A DNA stretch of 64,000 nucleotides, taken from positions 32,394,655-32,458,654 of the forward strand of contig CM061238.1 in assembly GCA_030848705.1 (NCBI GenBank), in the 5' to 3' direction. How positions within the stretch are numbered: the stretch's first letter is position 1; each line of letters starts with the position of its first letter. The notes under the pieces were generated by a model, which made no database searches, was not told where the DNA came from, and worked only from the letters and a program-made list of their open reading frames with translations. A program made the translations under genes and the position numbers. The stretch comes from Heracleum sosnowskyi. Lineage: Eukaryota > Streptophyta > Magnoliopsida > Apiales > Apiaceae. Positions 55,490 through 64,000 of this stretch are shown here, in pieces.

Positions 55490-58400
55490 TGAGTGTACTG
55501 CTGTTCCTTAAGCATGTGAAGGTAAGTGTTTAATTATCATGCTGTAAATGAAGATCATATGATATTACCCCTGTGTTCTTTTATTTGTTTTGTATGTTTT
55601 TGTTCGGTGGTGCCGTGGTGGTATTTACTGGAATTTTCATTTCATTAATTGAATTTTATTAGACTGAATTTCGTGGCTGAAATATTATTTCCGCCTTTCG
55701 GTTTGGTGCCTGTGGTCAAATTTAATCCAACACCGTTAAGTAATTACGAATAATTCAATTAAGATACTAGAAAGCACCCATTTAATACATGTAGATATGT
55801 CTATACACCAGACCAGAACAAGCATGTTCTTCTTCTCCTTCAAGAACACAACCCTGGCGAATGGCGATAGCCTAGATCATCGTAAAGAGAGACACGAGAT
55901 TAGGCAAAAGTTTGTTCCAATTTGTAATGGAACACATTTAAAGAAACTACCCCTCCCAAGAGCAAGCAAGCTCTCCTTGACCAACAAGGACAATAGTAAC
56001 TCATCTGTGATAACATTTTTATCTTTTAAAAGCATCTTTAGAAATTTGTTGCCCATTACACATTTGAGCACCTTAAGCAGGTAGTTGCACGAATAGCAAT
56101 AAATCCCTCGGTCACAAGTTTGACCATCAGAGAACCCTGCTATTTTCTTTGTCTAGATGACCAACTCTTTTGTCCTCGTGCCATCTCTTGAACCGCAGGT
56201 CCATTATGTGTCCGAACCATCACTAAACCCTCCAACCTTTCTATCTCCAACATCGGCAATCCACTTCCCAGTTTTGAAGGCCAGACTATAACAAGGAAAA
56301 CTTTCATTTGTAATCAAGCAAAAGGAGAAAGAAGCAGAACCATCCGCCAGCGATCAAATTTTTGCCATAAATCTTTTGAGAATTGACTAGTGCTTCCTTT
56401 TGGTGGAAATTATTTAATATTTTGGTTTATCAGAGTTATTGAAGAATTCTTTATCTTGGTTGGGTTAGTGGAGAAGACGAAGAACATGGGTCAGTTTGGT
56501 TTATAGGCATGAGTGGCGGTACAGATGGTCAACCTGTCCAGTGAGTTTTTTTTTTATATTTATATTTATCAAAAATTTGACGGCAGCAACCAAAGTGAAA
56601 AATGGGAGATAAAACCACGAAATTGATGTTGAAAAAATTTAACTATCAAAATGGCGATTGCATATAGAAATCTGCCACCACTATGCATTCAACTCTAAAG
56701 TTCATCACATCTTTATTATTGGTAGAGATCATATTAAATTGTTGTCTATCCTTTTTCTCTGTCTCTTTGAATGCGAAGCTTTCACCAAATTGCTTTCCTT
56801 GATTTCTTTTGACATGTCAGGTTTTGAGTATCCTTATTTCATACATTTAAATTTGTATAGGCCCATCTAATGGTTATGTTGGAATTAACCTTTTCTAAAG
56901 GTGGTAGAGATATTTGCAAATTGTATACTCACATTTTTTTTAGTCATTTCTTGACATTTAGGTTAGGTTTAAATTTTGTTGGTTTCTAAAGGCAAGTTTG
57001 AGATATTTCTGTTGCCTTGTCTCCAGTAATCTTGATATACTTACAAGTTAATTGGGGAACAATGTAGGGGCTCTGAAGGAACAGTTGACTCTGCAGAAGA
57101 AGTTTTTACATGGGGAAAGAAACAAGTACTTTGCAAGTTAGGGGAAAGCAAATCAAGTACTTCACTAGCTACTAGCCACGCATTCTACTTAATAGGAGGA
57201 ACTATTTTCTATTTTTGGCTTGCTCAACTGTTTTTTTGTTTATCATTGGACTTAATATTGATGCATTAGGATGTAGTAAATATACCAGTTTCTGGTATTG
57301 CATTTTATCTCAATGATTTTGTCTTGGTATGTATTTAGATGGTGAAAATTGATAAGAATAGGTATTACTAATAATTATTTTTAAGTCTAGTACAATTCTA
57401 ATTAATATACTAAAGCACCCAATTACTATTCTGGAGATGTAGACTAGATCTCGACGCTAATTACTATTCTGCAATCTTTGTGAAAACAAAGTAGAGATTG
57501 ACATTCATGATTATCTATACAAGTTGTCTTAGTTCTCATCATCCGCCTCCTTACTTTGGCCTCGGATGTCCCTGTGGAGTGCCCCATTTCTGGAGTGGTT
57601 CATATTTCTTGGTAAATTGGAGAGAATGACACACTTTTTAGTTATAAAACAAATTTAATGTGTTCTATTATTTCATTTGAAAGATAAAATATGTATTAAT
57701 TAAAGGAGGTTCAACCTATTGTTGAGATTTATCTGCTTAAAAAAAACTTTATAAATGTAGGAAGAAAAGACTTTAAAGAAATTTATATTTAAATTCAGAT
57801 TTCGTAACCTGAATAAATTTCTAGCCATATTATACGACCACATCAAGATGATCTAACAAAACTATGCAAGTTTACAAAGACTGTACACTTGATTCATTCA
57901 TTAAAAACTCCAGATTTCAATGCTAACATGGTAACCGATCCGAGCTTAATTTGATCATATTCTAACATTATATATACCTTTTGGTTCGAGATTTGAACTA
58001 GGTAAATGAGATCGAGAATAAGAATTTAATATATTTTTGAATTGAAATTTCATTTCGACATTCAGGTACAAATCACATCCATCCAAACGACAATTAATTT
58101 CTTCCTCATAAGCTCATAGTATAATTTGCATGTATTATAACCGCACTCTAATCACGTAATAAACATTAAATTAGTGTCATACCTATTTAACTGTACACAA
58201 GGAAATGGTGAAACAATGGTTGTATATGGTGCTTAATGCTCATCTCTCATCAGTAGTGATAGATATCTAGAAGTTCATTGAATTGTTATAGTGATTTCCG
58301 ATTTTAGTTTAGTAAAATTAGTTTAATAATTTATGACATATTAGAGGGAACTATATAAGACAAAGTTTAAGGGGCAATGAGAGGACTGAGAAGCCAAATA

Positions 58401-59740
58401 CTTCAAATAAACTAGGTGTCCACCATGAGCTTTTTAGATCAATGTTTTCGGCCCTAAAATTCACATATTTTACAATATTGCTTTTTAATATTTTTAGGTT
58501 AGTATTTTTTGAAAATAATATAACGCTTATATGCAAGGTTGTAAAAACTGGAAATCAGTCCAACTCTATTTAGTTCCAGAAAATTGAGTACTCGAAAACC
58601 GAAAAATATCCAATTTATTTTCATAATCAATTAAAAATTTTAAATTAACAAATTATTTACTAATGATGCAATATCAATACTAAAATTATATAACTTCATA
58701 ATATTTTTAGCAATATTCTAACAATCGATTTCTAATATTATGTTCCAAACTTTCTTCATGCTGATAATATGGGCAAAAAGGCTGGCTGCAACCCCCCTCA
58801 ATAAGCAGGCATGGTGTCCTGGGTTGTTTGGTTCTAGCAGAGAGACCGAATTGACAACAAAATAAACGTTAATATTTTGATTAATTATTAATTAAATACT
58901 AATTTTATATTTGAAATAATAGTCACACTAATTATACTGTACTCTAGTCACCTAATAAACATACAAGCTTGGTGACATTTTAATCATGTAATGATAGATA
59001 GAGAGAACTATAAATATAGTGACAAATGTTCATGGGTATAACCGTTCAAAGTATTTTTTAGAGTTCATATTTCTTCAATTTATCATGTGGAGTACTGTAT
59101 ACCGAAATATTGGAGAAAATTAAATTAAATATTATAAATATAAATGTGTCATATAATCATCAATTTTTTACCCGGGTTTCAGAGAATAATAACATGGAAA
59201 GACCTGTTATTTATCACATAGCACACCACAAAATGAAATATGCACTTTCACCCTGAATAATTTTTTGCAAAGTAATTTTCTTTTGGGTGAAGGTCAAAAG
59301 TACTAGTTTTTTAAACAAGGATGACAAGAATACCGATAAGTTGATGAGGTGGTCATGTATATCAACCTGTTAAGCATTTCTCAAATGAGCATTAATTACT
59401 TATTACGCATTTGATAACAACTTATCATGTTATAGATACACATTTGGGTTCCGAGTAATTTGTGTTACGCATTATGAGGTTGGGTAATACATTAATTTAT
59501 TTTTTGATACGCATAGCTTGAATGCGTAACATACAATACACATTTTGAGAAGATTATTACTATTATACGTGTAATACCCCACTAATATTTAGGTAGGTAT
59601 TATCGTATTGGTATTGACTCTTATGTTAGAAATCTTGCATGCTAAATTGCCAATATAGTGAGTTGGGGTTCTTGTCTCGAAGATTGTGTTATATTACACA
59701 TTTTGAAAAAACGTAATAGATGGATATTAATGGCCATATA
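55490..59740. other. Intergenic region, no gene supported
   Basis: Several frames of 60-95 codons occur but none has a recognisable domain. The minus-strand frame at 56071-55877 (MLKCVMGNKFLKMLLKDKN) looks coding-like yet is isolated and breaks on both sides. From 59380 to 59530 the phrase TACGCAT recurs in both orientations, recalling the foldback at 11434. Two loosely similar stretches with CTCTA(A/G)TCACNTAATAAACAT occur near 58146 and 58940. Otherwise the sequence is plain AT-rich DNA. Confidence 0.5.
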
Positions 59741-60255
59741 TGTTAGATATAATTGCTGATGTTTGTTTAATCAGTGTTTAAGTAACATGTACTGTTCAGA
59801 GTTTAGTCTGAAGTTCTTATCAGAGTTTACTGGAAGCCAGTCAGAGTTTGTTAAAGTCTGACGGGGTGAAAGTTGATTTAGCTGTCGGTGCATATCATGA
59901 AGATTCTAGAAGCAATATATTCTGAAGATGGAAAGAAGCAGAATATATTGATACAACTAAGGAGACTGGACAGAGGACTGAAGCAATTCTAATTGATTGC
60001 AAATTGTATAGCTAATTTGTAGGAGTATCAATTAGAGATTGATTGTAACTGTGTACTATATAAACATAGATAGGTTATCCCTAGAAGGGATGCGAACATA
60101 GAATTATTATTCTTGTAATCTAGAAGCTCTTTGTGATTCATTAACATCATAAAGAGAGAAGCTGTTAATACAATTACAGTTTATTGATTCATAAACAGTG
60201 TCCTTGATTATTGTTATTCTCATATATATTTGATTATACTGTATTCGGCCTAACA
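59741..60255 (+). repeat. 5' LTR of element C
   Basis: 515 bp starting TGTTAGATAT and ending GCCTAACA. CTATATAAACA near 60054 is a good TATA box. CAGAGTTT and GTCTGA phrases recur at 59795-59875. The partner LTR lies outside the window. Confidence 0.8.
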
Positions 60256-60257
60256 AT

Positions 60258-60270
60258 TGGTATCAGAGCT
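60258..60270 (+). other. Primer binding site of element C
   Basis: TGGTATCAGAGCT is an exact match to the canonical plant copia site complementary to initiator tRNA-Met. It lies two bases after the LTR. Confidence 0.85.
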
Positions 60271-60318
60271 TAGGCTGTTTAATATATACAGTTTTACAAT
60301 TCAAACACAGTAATAATC

Positions 60319-62646
60319 ATGTCTGAAGAAAATCAAGCTCCTCCCAAGGTTGAACAGGTTAAACCTAATTCTGTGAGTCGATATGAAATAATCAGGGTTC
60401 CAATTCTCAGGCCAGTGGAGTATCCAATTTGGAAGGTGAAGATGACCATGTTTCTGGAGGCTACAGATCCAGAATATCTTGACAGAATCAATGATGGTCC
60501 TCATATGCCGACTAAATTGTCTCCTGTTGTTGATGGTCAAGAACAAAAGACTGTTCCAAAGGAAAAGAAAGATATGACTCCTGAGGACATCTCATCAATT
60601 GCAAAGGATGCAAAAGTTAGACATCTACTCCACAGTGCTTTAGACAATGTTATGTCTAACAGAGTAATTGGCTGTAAAACTGCCAAAGAGATATGGGATG
60701 CTTTAGAAGTCAGGTGTCAAGGAACCAGTGCTATAAAGAAGAACAGGAAAACTATACTCACTCAGGAGTATGAGCACTTTGATTCAAGAGCCAATGAAAC
60801 CTTGACTGAGACTAATGACAGATTTTGTAAACTATTGAATGATCTGTCTCTGGTTGATAAAGAATATGAGCTTGAAGAGTCAAATCTCAAATTTCTCTTA
60901 TCCCTACCTGAAAGATGGGATTTAAAGGCGACAACAATCAGAGATAATTATGATCTTGCAGATACAGATCTTGATGAGATCTATGGATTGTTAAAGACTC
61001 ATGAACTTGAGATAGAACAAAGAAACAGGAGATCCAGCAAGAAGACAAAATCTGTTGCTCTCAAAGTTGAGGAGAAGCCCATCAAAAAGGAATCATCAAG
61101 GAAGAAAGCCAAGGGAAAGGCTTTAGTCATTAAATCTGAAAGTGAGTCATCAAACTCTGATGATGACTCAAACTCTGATGAAGCTTCTGACTCTGAGGAT
61201 GATGAAGAACAGATGATGCAAATGGCTGCATTGATGGTGAAGACCTTCAAGAAGATGGGATTCAAGAACATCAAGAAAGGAAAGAGATTCTCAAGGAAAG
61301 ATTCAAACTTTGAAAGGAAAAGTTTTAGAAAGTCTGATGGAAGGGAGACCAAGTCTGGCAAGAAGGATAAATCTGAAATCCAGTGCTACAAGTGTAAGGA
61401 GATGGGTCACTATGCCCCAGAGTGCAAGAAAGGAAAATCTGAGAAAGCACTCATCTCTAAAGGCAAAGACTGGGCAGATACTTCAGACTCTGATGATGGA
61501 GTAAATTATGCTCTTATGGCAACTGTCAAAGATGAGACTGAATCATCTGAAAATAAGGTACCCCTAACTACTTATGCTTATGATACTGATAATATATCTG
61601 AGTTAAGAGTATATCTGAAAAGCGTACATGTTAGTTATAGGGATCAGACTTTAGAGAATGAGAGAATTAAATCTGAGAATCTTAGTCTTAAAGATAGAAA
61701 CAAGTTTCTTGAAGGAGAACTTGAAAATATGAAGCAGATTCAAAAAGAAAGAGATGATGCTGTTTATATTGAACAGGAGTTGACTAAGAGATATAAGCAG
61801 CTAGAATCTGATCTAGAAAAAGAAAGAAAAATAATCAAGACTTGGACAAACTCTGGAAGAGACACTCATCAAGTGTTTCAGACAGATTCTGTAGGTTTAG
61901 GCTATTGTGAAAATGATGAACTTAGGTTTAAAGACAAGGTTAAGGTTAAACCACAACTTAAACCTGTGAAATTTGTTCCAGAGTCCACTAAGTTAAAATC
62001 TGTTGTAGTAAGAGAAGCTGGTATGGAATCAGATGAAACCTGTGAAAGACAGGAAAATATTATAACAGAAAATCTTATGGAAATAGAAGCTGTTAGAAAG
62101 CCAGTAAAAACTTGTGAAAAACAGGTTAATGTTGGCTTGATGACAGGAAAACAGTTCAATCATAAGCTCAAAGAGGTAAAGTCTGCCATGAAACCAAAAG
62201 GGTCCAAGAAGAATATGAATGGAAAGATAGGCATAAATAAAAGAAATAATCATTTGCCTACTGCTGTTGCTCCGAGGAAAACATGTTATAATTGTGGTAG
62301 TACTAACCATCTTGCTAGATTTTGCAATAAGAACAAAGATATTAATTCTTTACCTTCTACATCAGGAGTAAAGAATGATTATGTAAGGGTTAAACCACAG
62401 ACTTGATGCACACACTGTGGGAGCACTTGGCATTCTATTTATACTTGTAAGAGTTATCATGCTATTTATCACAACTACTATGAGCTAAAACCCAATCTGA
62501 AGTGGGTTAGAGCAAACTCTGCAAATGTAAAGTCTGACAATGTTAGTTTAAACTCTGTTGATAGTGATTCCGCTGCAAAAGCTAACAATGTTAAGAAAGC
62601 CAAAGGATCCAAGCAAGTCTGGATCCTTAAAACTAACTCTTTGTAA
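60319..62646 (+). pseudogene. gag of element C, one in-frame stop between zinc knuckles
   Basis: ATG at 60319 (MSEENQAPPKVEQ). Order: N-terminal segment ending YPIWKVKMTMFLE; UBN2-type core (60640-61010); basic linker; acidic Ser/Asp run (61140-61210); CCHC knuckle CYKCKEMGHYAPEC at 61384; coiled coil (61600-61850); second knuckle CYNCGSTNHLARFC at 62284. TGA at 62404-62406 then interrupts, and the same frame continues at once with a third knuckle, CTHCGSTWHSIYTC, and ends VWILKTNSL-stop at 62644-62646. The stop is a point change. Upstream of it 695 residues are intact, so a nearly complete Gag could still be made. Confidence 0.85.
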
Positions 62647-62656
62647 TTGGTTGTGA

Positions 62657-64000
62657 TTGCAGGGCATAAAAGAGAGCACCCTTATCTTGGACAGTGGATG
62701 CTCAGGACACATGACTGGAAATAAAGCCCTGCTATCAGATTTTGAGGAGAAGGCTGGCCCAAAAGTATCCTATGGAGATGGCAACATAGGACGTACTCTG
62801 GGATATGGCAATATAAATCTTGGAAGTGTCATCATATCAAATGTAGCTCTAGTCTCAGGACTCAAGCATAATCTGCTATCAGTGAGTCAAATCTGTGACA
62901 GAGGAAACCATGTAGATTTTTATACTGAACACTGTGAAGTTATCAGTAAATCTACTGGAAAAGTTGTTCTAGTTGGACACAGGCGCAACAACATTTATGA
63001 AGCAAGTTTGGTAACAAACTCTGATGGAAAAACAGTGTGTCTGACTGCAAGAATGTCAAATGAAGAGAGTTGGAATTGGCATAAGAAGCTCTCTCATCTC
63101 AATTTGAACAACATCAATGAGCTAATAAGAAAGGATCTTGTAAGGGGACTCCCAAAATCAATACTCAGTCTAGATGGCCTATGTGATTCTTGTCAAAAGG
63201 CCAAGCAAATGAAGTCATCTTTCAAGAGCAAATCTGAATCTTCAGTAGTGGAACCTTATCATCTTCTACATGTTGATCTCTTTGGACCAGTGAATGTGAT
63301 GTCAATGGGCAGAAAGAAATATGCTCTAGTAATTGTTGATGAATATACTAGATATACATGGGTGTATTTCTTATCAAAGAAGGATGAAACTGCTCAAACT
63401 CTGATGGATCATGTAAATCTACTGGACAAAGGATCACAGCACAAAGTCAAAATTATAAGGAGTGATAATGGAACTGAATTCAGAAACTCAATCATGGAAG
63501 CTTTCTGCAAGGAAAGAGGAGTGAAACAAGAATTTTCTGCACCTGGAACTCCACAGCAAAATGGTGTAGTTGAAAGAAAGAACAGAACTTTAATTGAAGC
63601 AGCCAGAACTATGCTTGACGAAGCAAAATTGCCAACTTATTTCTGGGCAGAAGCTGTTCAAACTGCTTGTTTTACTCAAAATGCTACACTGATCAACAAG
63701 CATGGGAAAACACCATATGAGATGGTGAAAAATAAGAAGCCAAATTTGAAATATTTTCATATATTTGGATGCAAATGCTTTGTGTTGAAGACTCATCCTG
63801 AACAGTTGACCAAGTTCGAGTTAAAAGCTGATGAAGGAATCTTTGTTGGCTATCCATTGTCAACAAAAGCATTCAGAGTCTACAATCTGAGAACTAAAGT
63901 GATCATGGAATCCATACATGTGTCATTTGATGACAAGAAAATAACTGGACTTGAAGATGAAAATGAATATGATCAACTACGTTTTGAAAATGAAGATTTA
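62657..64000 (+). CDS. pol of element C, 5' part, open to the window end
   Basis: The frame is open from the codon after TGA 62654-62656 through base 64000. Protease: LILDSGCSGHMTGNKALL. Then GLKHNLLSVSQIC; zinc region with WHKKLSHLN and CDSCQKAK; integrase core with HVDLFGPVN, RSDNGTEF and QNGVVERKN, all three acidic residues present; and the start of the linker to RT. The frame has no ATG near its start and is in a different phase from gag, so it needs frameshifting, splicing or another route. No stop occurs in 1344 bases. Confidence 0.88.
   Translation, partial: MQGIKESTLILDSGCSGHMTGNKALLSDFEEKAGPKVSYGDGNIGRTLGYGNINLGSVIISNVALVSGLKHNLLSVSQICDRGNHVDFYTEHCEVISKSTGKVVLVGHRRNNIYEASLVTNSDGKTVCLTARMSNEESWNWHKKLSHLNLNNINELIRKDLVRGLPKSILSLDGLCDSCQKAKQMKSSFKSKSESSVVEPYHLLHVDLFGPVNVMSMGRKKYALVIVDEYTRYTWVYFLSKKDETAQTLMDHVNLLDKGSQHKVKIIRSDNGTEFRNSIMEAFCKERGVKQEFSAPGTPQQNGVVERKNRTLIEAARTMLDEAKLPTYFWAEAVQTACFTQNATLINKHGKTPYEMVKNKKPNLKYFHIFGCKCFVLKTHPEQLTKFELKADEGIFVGYPLSTKAFRVYNLRTKVIMESIHVSFDDKKITGLEDENEYDQLRFENEDL

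Larger units (their letters stand above)
59741..64000 (+). mobile_element. Element C: Sirevirus-like copia element, 5' part
   Basis: It begins with an LTR (TGTTAG...TAACA, 59741-60255), a TGGTATCAGAGCTT primer site, gag and the first third of pol, then runs off the window. It is related to A and B in order and motifs but clearly a different family by sequence. The target duplication cannot be checked; the 5 bases before the LTR are ATATA. Confidence 0.88.

Noticed and set aside
55797..56084. 95-codon ORF and its antisense partner as a host gene
   Set aside because: Isolated, no domain recognised, and flanking sequence breaks the frame on both sides.

Overview
This is a plant nuclear genomic window, almost certainly from a eudicot. 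The evidence is very AT-rich intergenic DNA, dense nested LTR retrotransposons of plant lineages (Tat-type Ty3/gypsy and Sirevirus-like Ty1/copia), Stowaway-type MITEs, a plant LINE with a C-terminal RNase H, and two ordinary host genes: a five-exon TSJT1-like (DUF3700) gene and an NF-YC gene. I cannot name the species. There is no CRISPR, operon or prokaryotic content.

Layout. 1-1.83 kb: AT-rich spacer. 1.84-9.41 kb: a complete but disabled Tat-lineage gypsy element, with 771-bp LTRs differing at 5 sites, 5-bp target duplication ACTAC, protease and the front of RT deleted, and five in-frame stops. 9.4-13.0 kb: MITEs, tandem repeats and a large foldback. 13.0-16.0 kb: a minus-strand LINE relic, split by insertion of Sirevirus-like element A (15.98-43.92 kb, target duplication CAGGT). 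The rest of the LINE lies at 43.93-44.08 kb. Element A carries two further insertions. One is a CACTA-type element in its 5' LTR that holds host gene fragments (17.18-21.27 kb). The other is a second Sirevirus-like element B (26.25-40.75 kb, target duplication ATAAC). 44.1-47.8 kb: MITEs, a SINE-like unit and a hAT relic. 49.9-52.0 kb: TSJT1-like gene. 53.2-55.5 kb: NF-YC gene. 59.74 kb to the end: 5' part of a third Sirevirus-like element (C) running off the window.

Most notable observation. Elements A and B each have an extra ORF region downstream of pol. In both, a TATA-like box lies 112-115 bp upstream of an ATG, with a pyrimidine-rich leader between. In both, the DNA upstream of that box is packed with the same family-specific short motif that fills the element's own LTR: TGACAG/CTGTCA in B, and TCGTGAAGTC-like sequence in A. 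This suggests an internal promoter for the extra ORF, controlled by the same trans-factor as the LTR. In A, B and C the protease is also preceded by a stop and an AG dinucleotide in the same codon phase, raising the possibility of a spliced or recoded gag-pol junction.

The nesting order LINE, then A, then CACTA and B inside A agrees with LTR divergence judged by eye (A about 3%, B about 2%, gypsy about 0.6%).
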